64,000 bases of DNA from Flammeovirga pacifica (GCF_000807855.2 NZ_JRYR02000001.1:1295881-1359880), one strand, 5' to 3'; positions 1 to 7,832 are shown, numbered from the stretch's first letter. Made by a program: numbers and translations. The notes: generated from the letters alone by a model not told the origin.

Positions 1-1
1 G

Positions 2-940
2 GGATTTAATCTTTTTATCAAATGGGTTGATAAACACAAAAAAGAAGAGCTTCCAATTAGTTTTACCATGGAAGCAACAGGTGTTTATCATGAGCAACTT
101 GCTTGGTTTTTATATGAAAGAGATCAAATAGTTCATATTGTATTAGCGAACAGAGCAAAAGCTTATTTTCAAAGTATCGGAAATAAATCCAAAAATGATA
201 AAATCGACGCCAAAGGACTGGCTGTAATGGGAGCAACTCAACCTTTAACTATATGGGCTCCTATTTCAAAACAATTATATGAATTACGATCAATAACAAG
301 ACACCTCGAAGATCTACAGTCAATTAAAAATGCTTTACGAGGACAACTTGAGCAAGCAAATACTTCTATTTACTCTTCTAAAGAAGTAACAAGGAGTATT
401 AAAAAAACAATGAAAGAAATTGACAAACAGATTCTAAATGCAGAAAAGATGATATCTAAATGTATTGATATAGATCCTGTTTTAAGACAAAAAATAGAAT
501 ATTTAACCTCTATAAAAGGAGTTGGAGAGAAAACAGCTGCAGTTGTAGCTGCTGAAACAGATGGTTTTGCACAAGTAAGAAATGCTAAGCAGCTTATTAG
601 TTATGCAGGTTATGATATCAAAGAAAATCAGTCAGGTCAGAGAGTAGGAAAAACAAAAATCACAAAAAAAGGGAATGCTCATATTCGAAGAGCATTACAC
701 TTTCCTGCCTTAAATGTAATAAGATATGAAGTTGGAAGTTTTCCAAGCTTGTATGGTAGAATATTAGATAGGTCTGCTATTAAAATGAAAGGGTATGTTG
801 CCTTACAGGCCAGGCTTTTAAGAATAATGTTTTCCCTATGGAAAAAGGAAGAATATTACGATGAAAACTACAACTGGCAAGAGAAAAGTATTAAAAAAAG
901 TGGTAGCCAAACATTATGCATGAATGGCTACACGACATAG
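2..940 (+). CDS. IS110-family transposase, 5'-truncated by window edge
   Basis: This is a DEDD-type transposase that inserts and excises its element by a Holliday-junction-like route. The frame is open from base 2, so the first visible ATG at 68 is internal and the true start lies outside. Visible hallmarks are the MEATGVYHEQL motif with an acidic catalytic residue, the NDKIDAKGLA segment with two aspartates, a coiled-coil linker, and the C-terminal Transposase_20 domain with IKGVGEKTAAVVAAE and a conserved serine in QSGQRVGK. The C terminus is complete. There is no frameshift, so the gene may be functional. IS110 enzymes are known to be guided by a structured RNA from a non-coding end of the element. 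Confidence 0.93.
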   Translation, partial: GFNLFIKWVDKHKKEELPISFTMEATGVYHEQLAWFLYERDQIVHIVLANRAKAYFQSIGNKSKNDKIDAKGLAVMGATQPLTIWAPISKQLYELRSITRHLEDLQSIKNALRGQLEQANTSIYSSKEVTRSIKKTMKEIDKQILNAEKMISKCIDIDPVLRQKIEYLTSIKGVGEKTAAVVAAETDGFAQVRNAKQLISYAGYDIKENQSGQRVGKTKITKKGNAHIRRALHFPALNVIRYEVGSFPSLYGRILDRSAIKMKGYVALQARLLRIMFSLWKKEEYYDENYNWQEKSIKKSGSQTLCMNGYTT

Positions 941-996
941 TTTATTACTAAACTTGCCTATATCTTCGAATATAATAAAAAATATATTTTTATAAG

Positions 997-1030
997 CCTC
1001 GAAATTTCATTTTGCAAAGAAAATTTGAGG
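997..1030 (+). other. Hairpin in the 3' non-coding part of the IS110 element
   Basis: CCTC-G-AAATTT (997-1007) pairs with AAATTT-GAGG (1021-1030) around a 13-base loop and one bulged G. It lies between the transposase stop and the presumed right end. IS110/IS1111 elements encode a structured guide RNA in one non-coding end, so this could be part of such an RNA. It could equally be a simple terminator or chance pairing in AT-rich DNA. Confidence 0.3.
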
Positions 1031-1106
1031 AACCCGCGGAAGCGAAACGTTTTAGGTCATCTTAGAAAAATTATATGAATTTACTTGACTTTTAAGACAG
1101 TACCTC

Positions 1107-1118
1107 CGAACAGTGGGG
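1107..1118. repeat. Truncated edge of the RHS-array hairpin repeat (copy A)
   Basis: CGAACAGTGGGG matches the right edge of the repeat seen in full at 4531-4610 (GGAACAGTGGGG). Everything to its left is unrelated and appears to belong to the IS110 element. The copy therefore looks cut by the insertion. Confidence 0.45.
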
Positions 1119-1158
1119 GTAGATGAAGGTAAAGAGGTTGGTTTATGTTTAAATATTA

Positions 1159-1797
1159 TTAATTATCAGAATAATATTTAATATATCTATTTGAAGAATA
1201 TTGAGTAAAAGTAGTATCACTATCATATCTTTTTACTTCACGGAAGATCCAATTACCAAAAGAATCATATTTATAGTTTGAATACAAATATTTCAAATTA
1301 TCTCCATTTACTATTTTAATTAAATCTGATTTATTATAAATATAATGTAAAGAATCAACCCTATTTGAATCTATATATTTATTAACTCTAAGTTTTAATA
1401 ATCCATTATTAATAAACGATTTAGAATTCATGTATAAACTACCTGAAGAATAATAACAAAAATTTAAATTATTGATATCAACCTTATTGGCAATAAAACC
1501 ATTAAATTTTTCATTAACTTTATATCCATACATGTAATCTCCATTTTCTAAAAACAGTCCCTCCTCTGTTTGATCAAATTCATCATTAAGATAAATGTCA
1601 CAAGATGAAACTTGCTTATTTTTCATATATTGACTTATAGTAGTGAAACTATATTTTCTATTTTTTGTAATGTTTACTTCTTTTATAAATTTAATATTAC
1701 TACGTAAATTAGGATCTATGTAATTATACTTTTCTTTTCTTGATCTAGAACACGAGAAAAAAAATAGTAAGATTATTATAGTGATTTTTACTTTCAT
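1159..1797 (-). CDS. Lipoprotein, putative immunity protein (212 aa)
   Basis: The N terminus is a short hydrophobic stretch ending in FFFSC, a lipobox, so the mature protein should be a lipid-anchored periplasmic or surface protein. The remainder is rich in Asn, Tyr and Lys; the C-terminal half contains a YKYDSFGNWIFREV segment like those of YD-repeat or YwqK-type lipoproteins. The start lies 4 bases after the stop of the toxin-tail fragment at 1802-2194, the spacing expected of a toxin-immunity pair. I do not recognise the family. The immunity role is inferred from position, size and lipoprotein signal. Confidence 0.6.
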   Translation of the reverse strand: MKVKITIIILLFFFSCSRSRKEKYNYIDPNLRSNIKFIKEVNITKNRKYSFTTISQYMKNKQVSSCDIYLNDEFDQTEEGLFLENGDYMYGYKVNEKFNGFIANKVDINNLNFCYYSSGSLYMNSKSFINNGLLKLRVNKYIDSNRVDSLHYIYNKSDLIKIVNGDNLKYLYSNYKYDSFGNWIFREVKRYDSDTTFTQYSSNRYIKYYSDN

Positions 1798-1801
1798 TTC
1801 T

Positions 1802-2194
1802 TTAGCAATTTAATTTTCTTTCAAATCTTGTTGTATCACCGCTAGGTGTTACAAGCCTTCCCATACTTTTTTGTGTTCCACTAGGATATTCCCACTTTGT
1901 AGAATCTAATACTTCACTCCCAGCAGGTATTTGATCATTAACTAAAGTTGTTGTATTATTCTCTACTGAATTACTACCTTGAGGTTGACTTTTTGGTTCG
2001 TCATTAGAACCACTTGTGCCTGGCCGACTTAACATTTCTGTCAAAACTCCAAACATTGAATATAAAGATCCTGCCATTTCACCTACCATAGGGGTAGTAT
2101 TTTTAGATATATTCTTATCATAAAACCAACCTGTATCGGATTCTCCAAGATATAAACTTGCCTTAGTTTTCAGTTCAATTCTTGATAAGTACAC
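1802..2194 (-). pseudogene. RHS toxin C-terminal tip remnant (130 codons)
   Basis: The reading frame has no signal peptide and opens with a GTG that sits in the loop of a perfect 23-bp inverted repeat (2164-2217), so it is probably not a natural start. The C-terminal segment (IPAGSEVLDST, SMGRLVTPSGDTTRFERKL) is hydrophilic and looks like the tail of a secreted polymorphic toxin, but I cannot name a toxin fold. It ends 4 bases before the lipoprotein gene at 1797. I read it as the surviving tip of a deleted RHS toxin; a short intact gene cannot be excluded. Confidence 0.5.
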
Positions 2195-2217
2195 ATCAAG
2201 AATTGAACTGAAAACTA
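2164..2217. repeat. Perfect 23-bp inverted repeat with 8-base loop
   Basis: Bases 2164-2186 are the exact reverse complement of 2195-2217, separated by AAGTACAC. The left arm codes for part of the toxin remnant (reading leftward); the right arm is outside any gene. A perfect 23/23 match in a decaying region suggests a recent inverted duplication, for example by template switching during replication. Confidence 0.9.
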
Positions 2218-2235
2218 TCCTTTTTTTGGTTTAAA

Positions 2236-2262
2236 GTTAGCTCTTAACACTCTAAGCTATGG
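2236..2262. repeat. Degenerate copy of the RHS-array hairpin repeat (copy B)
   Basis: TTAGCTCTTAACACTCTAAGC resembles the loop and right stem of copy C (CTAGCGCTTAACACTCGTAAC). The left stem is lost next to the 23-bp inverted repeat. It lies between the immunity-like gene at 2313-2714 and the toxin remnant at 1802-2194, the same boundary position as the better copies. Confidence 0.5.
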
Positions 2263-2312
2263 AAGTAAACTCTTCTCGTTTATTCACAATAAAGTACAAA
2301 ATTAATCATGAT

Positions 2313-2714
2313 TTACCTTTTATTATTTTTGTAATTATTTAATATTTTGCGGACATTCTCAGAATCTTTGAAAGTCATAGACATGAAAAAATAATTAAAT
2401 GCAATTCCAAAAGAACCAATTATCGTAATTATATAAATATATATTTTAAAAATAGATACAGTAAAACCGTAAGTCATATAGACTATTAAACAACTTAGTA
2501 GTAGTATTACAATATTTAGCAGTAAAAAATGTCTTTCAAAAAAGTTTTTCACTAAAACAATATCTTTAAAATTTTGTGTACTTTCTTTTTTACATTTTGG
2601 ACATTTATATAAAAAATTTTCTCCATAAATATTAAAGAGCTTTTTTCTACTAATAAATTGCTCTTTGATTTTTATTGTTTCAAAGCACTTTCTACAATAA
2701 ATTACTCTTCTCAT
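2313..2714 (-). CDS. Zinc-ribbon membrane protein, putative immunity protein (133 aa)
   Basis: The N-terminal third carries two CxxC pairs (CRKC and CPKC), a likely zinc ribbon in the cytoplasm. Two hydrophobic segments follow, around residues 65-80 and 90-112, so the protein should sit in the inner membrane. Its start overlaps by 23 bases the end of a broken toxin tail (stop at 2692-2694). That overlap, its size and its membrane location fit an immunity protein against a membrane-active or periplasmic toxin. I do not recognise a named family. Confidence 0.6.
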   Translation of the reverse strand: MRRVIYCRKCFETIKIKEQFISRKKLFNIYGENFLYKCPKCKKESTQNFKDIVLVKNFFERHFLLLNIVILLLSCLIVYMTYGFTVSIFKIYIYIITIIGSFGIAFNYFFMSMTFKDSENVRKILNNYKNNKR

Positions 2715-2927
2715 TTTCGTACATTATTTTTTTATAAGCTGTTGCTGCGATTTTCAACTTAAAAAAGTAACAATTATGATACTTCTTCCATTTGCAACAT
2801 GCTGACTTCTAATTGTTGGTTTTGCAAAGGTTACTTGTTGTTATTTTAGTTGTGAGAGTGAGGGGTAGGTTTGTGCCTGCAACACCTCTAATGTGAAAAA
2901 CAATAGCAAGAAGAGAGTGCATCTCAT
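2692..2927 (-). pseudogene. Broken signal-peptide gene plus toxin tail
   Basis: From an ATG at 2925-2927 the frame reads MRCTLFLLLFFTLEVLQAQ, nearly the same signal peptide as the copy at 4495, and then meets a stop about 30 codons in. The homology continues in another frame (LEVSMLQMEEVS) and is again interrupted. The last part reads AATAYKKIMYENEK and stops at 2692-2694, overlapping the start of the gene at 2714. It is a duplicated module whose secretion leader and toxin have decayed while the immunity gene stayed open. Confidence 0.75.
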
Positions 2928-2952
2928 TTTTTGATGTTTGTTTTTTGTAATC

Positions 2953-3339
2953 TTAATCACATAAAGTAAATGGTTTTTCTATATCAAATCCCAATTCTAA
3001 AATCTCCTCATATGACCAACTCCCCCCATTTACAGGAGCTCTTAATGAATCAGGAGCTAATTTTTTAGGAGAACTTAAATCAGGATGTTTTATCAGGTAT
3101 TCAATAATAAGTTTCTTTGATACATTTTTACTATAAAATTCCACACTATAGTATTCACTACCAATTCTATATTTATAACGTTTAGGATTCTTACCTGAAT
3201 ATAATGTTTCCTTTGTAACATAACCAATTGTGTATCTTATAGGAGAACAAAATTGATAATATATAAATATAATTATTGTCATTAAATTAACAGTTACACC
3301 TAGTATATCTTTACTTTTTTTATTTAAGTTTAAATTCAT
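2953..3339 (-). CDS. Small membrane-anchored protein, putative immunity protein (128 aa)
   Basis: One hydrophobic segment at about residues 13-32 anchors the protein; the rest is a hydrophilic domain rich in Lys, Tyr and Ser. No known family is recognised. Its start overlaps by 20 bases the end of the RHS toxin tail (stop at 3320-3322). Such an overlap is typical of toxin-immunity pairs that are co-translated. The immunity function is inferred from this arrangement only. Confidence 0.6.
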   Translation of the reverse strand: MNLNLNKKSKDILGVTVNLMTIIIFIYYQFCSPIRYTIGYVTKETLYSGKNPKRYKYRIGSEYYSVEFYSKNVSKKLIIEYLIKHPDLSSPKKLAPDSLRAPVNGGSWSYEEILELGFDIEKPFTLCD

Positions 3340-4264
3340 TTTTAATAAAATTACCTGTTGCTTTATTTATTAAATCTATTCCCCCTGAAGTAAATGGTTG
3401 ATACTTTTTAGGAACAAGTACATTCATGGTTTCATAAACTTGGTTAGCCACTCCTGTTTCAATATCTACAGCTAATCCTGGTGTTAGTTATACTTCTTCA
3501 TACTCCCATTTTCTTTAATATTAATAAATGCACCAGCAATTACTTTCGGTATCATGGTATACTTATTATCAGGTATCATTGAAAGGGACGCATCAAATAC
3601 ATCTACATTTTTCTCCTGCCCAGTCACAAGATTAGCAACATTTTGAAGAGAATAATCTATTGCAAAGTCTTTTGCCATAGAAAAGGTTATTAAACCATAA
3701 CTTGCCGCAGCTGCACCTCCTGCAAAACCAACCAATCCATAAGCTAAAGGTACTGATTTATCTTGAGCATTAATTACCCCCATCTCTACAGGATTAGCAG
3801 TAATAGATACTTCATGTAAATCATAACCGCTAAATACATAATCTTCTCTCCCTACATACCACAAATTATTCATCTCTAAATCTATTAGATCTTGCTAGCT
3901 ATTTACAAGATCATCCCATACTAAATCACCATTTTCGGCATAAATCCAATCTCTACCATCTGGATCAATAAAGTTAATTGGATTATTTGCTGTATAGTGA
4001 TACGGAGTTATAGAAATGCTATGATCTGTTTCCGCCAAAGGATCCACCACAAACCATCTCCCCAAACTAGCATCATAATGTCTAGCACCATAATCAATAA
4101 AACCTATTTCCTCCTGCTTCTCTTTTGCATTGTATTGGAATTTATGATCAGGTGCACCTTGCTTCTCAATACCCGCCATATTCATACCAAATGGGTAGTA
4201 GTGGTTTTCTTGGACGATGAAGTTGTTGAAGGTGACTTTTGGATTACTTGTGTAGAGTATTTAT
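3320..4264 (-). pseudogene. RHS-repeat core and toxin tip, broken by one stop and one frameshift
   Basis: The reading frame begins mid-domain, without a start, at a junction with the signal-peptide fragment near 4260. It encodes the RHS-associated core: [36 protein letters not shown] and a DPLAE motif followed by [14 protein letters not shown]. An in-frame TAG at 3895-3897 interrupts it, and the frame then continues into the variable tip (LHEVSITANPVEMG), with a hydrophobic Gly/Ala-rich segment. A frameshift near 3480 leads to the last 54 codons, ending at 3320. RHS proteins deliver C-terminal toxins; here the shell-forming N-terminal part is absent, so the gene is a relic. Confidence 0.85.
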
Positions 4265-4495
4265 AGTCACTCCCATCATTTTCCCACGCTTGAAATCATG
4301 GGCTTTTGATACACCTACTATACCTCCTACAAAAGACACCAACTGTGGTACTTCTCCCATTTGCAATAAGCTGTCTTCCAATTGTTTTTGTTGGAGAATA
4401 GCTTGTTGATGTTTTAGTTGGGAGAGTGAAGAATAGGTTTGTGCCTGCAATACCTCAAATGTGAAAAACAATAGCAAGAAGAGAGTGTATCTCAT
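4244..4495 (-). pseudogene. Signal-peptide leader fragment fused to RHS core
   Basis: It codes for a clean signal peptide (MRYTLFLLLFFTFEVLQAQ) and a coiled-coil-like stretch (LKHQQAILQQKQLEDSLLQ), then runs out of frame into the RHS-core remnant near 4260. The same leader occurs in decayed form at 2925, 6053 and 6908, with related fragments at 5445 and about 7940. The hairpin repeat copy C lies 35 bases upstream of its ATG. It appears to be the N-terminal piece of a once larger secreted protein, joined to the RHS core by deletion. Confidence 0.65.
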
Positions 4496-4530
4496 TTTTT
4501 GATGTTTGTTTTTTCAAGACATTACATGTT

Positions 4531-4610
4531 ATAAGTTGAAAACTTATTCAATTACCAGATTCCGAGTGACGCTAGCGCTTAACACTCGTAACAGTCGGGG
4601 AACAGTGGGG
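4531..4610. repeat. RHS-array two-hairpin repeat, copy C
   Basis: Hairpin II is ATAAGTT-GAA-AACTTAT at 4531-4547. Hairpin I pairs CGAGTG (4563-4568) with CACTCG (4583-4588) around a loop holding GCTAGC. A small tandem repeat (AACAGTCGGGG, AACAGTGGGG) follows at 4590-4610. The same layout is present at 6925 and 7980, with different but still pairing stem bases. In the gene direction it lies just upstream of a signal-peptide leader. Confidence 0.8.
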
Positions 4611-4681
4611 TATATTTTTCTTGAAAAGAAATGATTTAATTAGAACATTAATAATTGAAAATTTATAATGATATAATCCTT

Positions 4682-5125
4682 TTAAAAAGGTTCTAAAACT
4701 ATTACAAAAAACTTTCTAGAATTTAATTTAAATGGTATATATGAAAAATAATAATCATCAAAACTTGTGTTTAATTCATTATACATTTCAACTGAAACAA
4801 TTTTTTTCTTAAATCTATAATATTTAATTTTTCCAATACTATATTTTCTATTTTTCTCAATTAATTCACTAGGAATTACATCATATAAACAGAAAAAAAG
4901 ATTATTATTATTTAATATTTTTTTAACCTTAATATCCTTTTTATTTAAGTTAAATATATTAATACTATCTCCTATTACCATTAAAGTCTTATTGTTTTTA
5001 TAGACTTCTAAGACATATGGTTTCTCAATTTCCATGATTCCTATATCTTGTGAAAATCCATCAAATGAAATAAAAAGCACAAAAAAAATACTAAACTTAA
5101 TATCTAAATTAATTAACTGTCCCAT
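4682..5125 (-). CDS. Secreted small protein, putative immunity protein (147 aa)
   Basis: The N terminus (KFSIFFVLFISFDGFSQ) is a signal peptide, so the mature protein of about 120 residues should be periplasmic. It is Lys/Asn/Ile-rich and has no recognised domain. Its first 17 bases overlap the end of a toxin-tail fragment (stop at 5109-5111). Secretion to the periplasm and the overlap fit an immunity protein. The gene is more AT-rich than the housekeeping genes to the right. Confidence 0.6.
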   Translation of the reverse strand: MGQLINLDIKFSIFFVLFISFDGFSQDIGIMEIEKPYVLEVYKNNKTLMVIGDSINIFNLNKKDIKVKKILNNNNLFFCLYDVIPSELIEKNRKYSIGKIKYYRFKKKIVSVEMYNELNTSFDDYYFSYIPFKLNSRKFFVIVLEPF

Positions 5126-5445
5126 TACTAATAATTGGTTTTAACCTATAATAAATATTCATTTCAAATTCCAAAGAACCATGATTTAAGTTTAAACTTC
5201 TTTTGTTCAAGAAGTTCATCTCTTTTAAATGACCTTTACCAGGTACACCCTTTCTACCATTTGGTTTTTTCTCTAACAACTCCTTCAATCATTTGAAATG
5301 ATACTAGTTCTAATTGGTGGAATCTCTCCTGTTTGTAATAAGCTGTCTTTGTTATTGTTAGAGAGTAGCTTGTTGCTGTTTTAGTTGAGAGTGAGGGGTC
5401 TATTCCTTGAAGAAGGAGGAATGATATGTAGAAGAGGTGTTTCAA
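5109..5445 (-). pseudogene. Decayed leader plus toxin tail
   Basis: The first part opens with a signal-peptide-like MKHLFYISFLLLQ and then matches the leader of the 4495 copy in alternating frames (DPSLS, then DSLLQTGEIPP). Its own frame closes at 5254. In a neighbouring frame the toxin tail reads KPNGRKGVPGKGHLKEM and ends SNGTVN at 5109, inside the next gene. The leader start overlaps the stop of the 5442-5729 gene by 4 bases. This is a third decayed leader/tip module. Confidence 0.65.
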
Positions 5446-5729
5446 GAACTGTGTTTAAATAAAGTTTCTTTTAACTTACGAAAGAATATAAATAGTATTA
5501 ATGAAATAATATATAAGAATATACATATTAATACTAATATCAATAATGATATAAATCGATTATTAATTGTTATTGAAAGTAAAGAATAAAGTCCAATAAT
5601 AGGCTTCAAAAAATTACAATAAAGAATATCAAAACCTAATTCAATGATGAGAATTGGTAGAACCAAAACATACAAAACTATGAAGCTCAAATAAACAAAT
5701 TGAAAATATTTTTTATTCATCAAAGTCAT
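5442..5729 (-). CDS. Small multi-pass membrane protein, putative immunity protein (95 aa)
   Basis: Nearly the whole protein is hydrophobic, with three likely membrane segments at about residues 10-30, 38-54 and 58-84. A start at MTLMNKKY (5729) overlaps the upstream toxin tail by 17 bases; the second Met (5720) is also possible. No family is recognised. Small polytopic proteins next to toxin tails are commonly immunity proteins against pore-forming or membrane-targeted toxins, which is the inference here. Confidence 0.6.
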   Translation of the reverse strand: MTLMNKKYFQFVYLSFIVLYVLVLPILIIELGFDILYCNFLKPIIGLYSLLSITINNRFISLLILVLICIFLYIISLILFIFFRKLKETLFKHSS

Positions 5730-6053
5730 ATTTAAAATAAGAAGAAAAATTAAAACAATATATTCCTATCTCAGCTGCATCTTTTGTTTCTTCAGTAACT
5801 GGCTTTCCGGTTACTGAGTCATTTTGATTATTTTTAAATTTTCCCACAATTGCAACTCTGTCTTTGCATGCTTTGGGTGATTTAAGTTCTTCTCCGCGAA
5901 ATGATCCACCACAAACCATCTCCCCAAACTAGCACAATAATCATTAAACCCTATTTCCTACTGCTTCTCTTTCCCATTGTATTGTAAATTATGATCAGTG
6001 GTTCCTTGCTTCTCAAATATGAAAAATAATAGCAAAAAGAGAGTGTATCTTAT
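5713..6053 (-). pseudogene. Leader/RHS-core fusion with short toxin tip, start codon lost
   Basis: The leader IRYTLFLLLFFIFEKQG begins with ATA where the 4495 copy has ATG, so the start is lost. It runs directly into RHS-core sequence (LQYNGKEKQ, a stop, then EIGF and [13 protein letters not shown]). A frameshift then leads to a tip of about 60 codons (SPKACKDRVAIVGKF to FKYDFDE) that stops at 5713, overlapping the next gene. An ATG at 5919 could in theory express the tip alone, but the broken body argues for a relic. Confidence 0.75.
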
Positions 6054-6185
6054 TTTTTGATATTATGTTATATTGAATTGACCTTAATATACTTTTCTTC
6101 TGTGGTTTGATGTTATAAGGTTCTGTCATAAAAGACAAAAAAAAAATAGTATTTTCCCTATATTTATAATGATCGAATAACATAT

Positions 6186-6662
6186 TTAGTCATAACCTAT
6201 AGGTTCTGTAATAATTCTTATTATGCAGTTATTTTGATTAAAAAATAACAAATAACAAATTCCTATATTATATCTTCTAATTGTCTCGTATAAACTTAAA
6301 GGATTATATAGATTTAAATATTCAGCTCTCTTTTTAAACACTTCCAACATGAGAGTATTATTTTCCTTCTTACTGTAAAAAACGATATAATCACTATTCT
6401 TTCTATTTGTTGTCACATTTTGGAAGGAATAATAAATACGGTTGGTTTCATTATTATTTAAATTAAATCGCTCATAATTGATCTTTATTGTTTTACTTGG
6501 ATAATTTAATTTAAGATGTTTTTTGTCATTACATATCTCTAAATCAAAATTTTCATTAAAATCTCTATATATATTCTGCCTGATAAAATTATCTACCTCT
6601 AGAACTAATTTACAAGAATCAAAAAAGCTTTGTAATGATAATAATATAAGTAATATTTTCAT
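6186..6662 (-). CDS. Secreted or lipid-anchored small protein, putative immunity protein (158 aa)
   Basis: The N terminus (KILLILLSLQSFFDSC) is a signal sequence ending at a Cys that could be a lipobox. The rest is about 140 residues rich in Asn, Tyr and Arg without a recognised domain. A toxin-tail fragment (ending FVSFKHK, stop 6673-6675) closes 10 bases before its ATG. Position and export signal suggest an immunity role; the sequence alone does not prove it. Confidence 0.55.
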   Translation of the reverse strand: MKILLILLSLQSFFDSCKLVLEVDNFIRQNIYRDFNENFDLEICNDKKHLKLNYPSKTIKINYERFNLNNNETNRIYYSFQNVTTNRKNSDYIVFYSKKENNTLMLEVFKKRAEYLNLYNPLSLYETIRRYNIGICYLLFFNQNNCIIRIITEPIGYD

Positions 6663-6672
6663 GACCAGTTAA

Positions 6673-6908
6673 TTATTTATGTTTAAAACTTACAAAGTTT
6701 CCTTTTTTTAATTTTCTAAAAATCAGAGCTTTAACTCCAGTAAGTCTATATTCAATTATTTTTACATATATGTAAATTTCACTTCTTGAATTTTATCAAA
6801 TGACATAATCAATAAACCCTATCTCTTCCTACTTCTCTTTCCCATTGTATTGTAATTTATAATCAGTGGTTCCTTACTGCTCAAATAGGAAAAAAGAGTG
6901 TATCTTAT
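6673..6908 (-). pseudogene. Leader/RHS-core fusion and toxin tail, heavily decayed
   Basis: The segment 6803-6908 again starts with the leader (IRYTLF, start ATG changed to ATA) joined to RHS-core sequence (LQYNGKEK, stop, EEIGFIDY). Several small deletions break the frame. From about 6765 another frame reads IEYRLTGVKALIFRKLKK and stops at 6673, 10 bases before the next gene. The fusion point is the same as in the copy at 5870-6053, so the two probably arose by duplication after the leader and core had already been fused. Confidence 0.7.
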
Positions 6909-6924
6909 TTATTAATGTGATGTT

Positions 6925-6984
6925 TTAAGTCTAAGACTTAATCAAAAAGTGAGTTCGGAGTGACACTGCGTTTAACACTTCGAA
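6925..6984. repeat. RHS-array two-hairpin repeat, copy D
   Basis: Hairpin II is TTAAGTC-TAA-GACTTAA (6925-6941). Hairpin I pairs TTCGGAGTG (6954-6962) with CACTTCGAA (6976-6984), nine pairs including one G-T. At the position where copy C has C-G, this copy has G-C. Confidence 0.8.
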
Positions 6985-6996
6985 AAATGGGGTGTC

Positions 6997-7827
6997 TTAA
7001 TACTCAGAATGGTTGGAGTTTTCTGAAATGTTCATTTTAATCTCATATGGAAAATAATGAACAAAATTTCCGCTCTTCATCATAAAAATTACTCTCCATA
7101 TTCTTTGTCCTTCTTCTACACAAATATGTTCAAAAGATAAAGTATTTTCCTTTATCCAAATAGTATCAATTTTTGAATTACTGTTAATTGAAAATAGAGA
7201 ATCAAAATCACCTAAAAGTACTGAATTAAAACCTTTTTCTGATTCTTGATAGCAAGTTAATGTTGTAACAGCAGTATCCCCTACAGAAGGGTTTTTAATC
7301 GATACACTTTCTTTGATAAAACTAAATGCTTTCAAGTTTGTTTCACTAGAATCTATAATTGTTCTTGATATGAAAACATCATCTAAATCTTCTATAAAGC
7401 CTATAGGTAGATAGTAATCAATATACATTAATTTATTTGGTGTTTTTTCTGAGTAAACTTTAAGCTCCCCTTTCATTGCATTATTATAATAAGTAACAAC
7501 ACCTTTTAAGTTACCATTTTCCCAAAAATATGACGTTTCTCCGTAAAGTTTATCATCTTTTAGCTCAGATATTCGTTTAATATTCCCTGTTGAATAATAT
7601 TCTCTTAACAGCTCTTCATTTTCACTTATTCTTTTGATTTCTTTAATTTTAAGTCCTGTCGTATCGTAAAAAACCTTATTTCCTGTTGAGGGATTAAATT
7701 CTTCTTGAATAACTCCATTAGAATAATAGTGCTTTTCTATATCTGAACAAGAAAATAATAGGAATAAGTATACTACTTTATATGTGTAACTAAACTTTAT
7801 CATTATTTTATTCTTATGTTTCAACAT
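6997..7827 (-). CDS. YwqK-type lipoprotein with MORN-like repeats, putative immunity protein
   Basis: A hydrophobic N terminus ending in LFLLFSC is a lipobox; the likely start is the Met at 7803 (MIKFSYTY), giving 268 residues, although the frame is open to 7827. Residues about 35-130 hold repeated segments of the type YSNGVIQEEF, STGNIKRISEL and ENGNLKGVVTYY, typical of MORN_2 repeats as found in YwqK-family proteins, which are often annotated as antitoxins or immunity factors. A toxin-tail remnant (RRLKKVIK) stops 5 bases upstream of 7827. It is the largest and best-preserved immunity-like gene of the array. Confidence 0.7.
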   Translation of the reverse strand: MLKHKNKIMIKFSYTYKVVYLFLLFSCSDIEKHYYSNGVIQEEFNPSTGNKVFYDTTGLKIKEIKRISENEELLREYYSTGNIKRISELKDDKLYGETSYFWENGNLKGVVTYYNNAMKGELKVYSEKTPNKLMYIDYYLPIGFIEDLDDVFISRTIIDSSETNLKAFSFIKESVSIKNPSVGDTAVTTLTCYQESEKGFNSVLLGDFDSLFSINSNSKIDTIWIKENTLSFEHICVEEGQRIWRVIFMMKSGNFVHYFPYEIKMNISENSNHSEY

Positions 7828-7832
7828 TTGAT

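Larger units (their letters stand above)
1..1107 (+). mobile_element. IS110-family insertion sequence, left end outside window
   Basis: The element consists of a transposase gene that runs in from the left edge plus about 167 bases of non-coding DNA. IS110 elements lack terminal inverted repeats, so the right end cannot be fixed from sequence alone. I place it near 1107 because the next bases (CGAACAGTGGGG, 1107-1118) match the edge of a hairpin repeat found intact at 4531-4610, which suggests insertion at that repeat. The left end and any upstream bridge-RNA region lie outside the window. Confidence 0.65.

Noticed and set aside
3997-4266. 89-codon rightward open frame over the RHS core remnant
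   Set aside because: The opposite strand carries clear RHS-core protein motifs at the same positions; this frame has no independent support.
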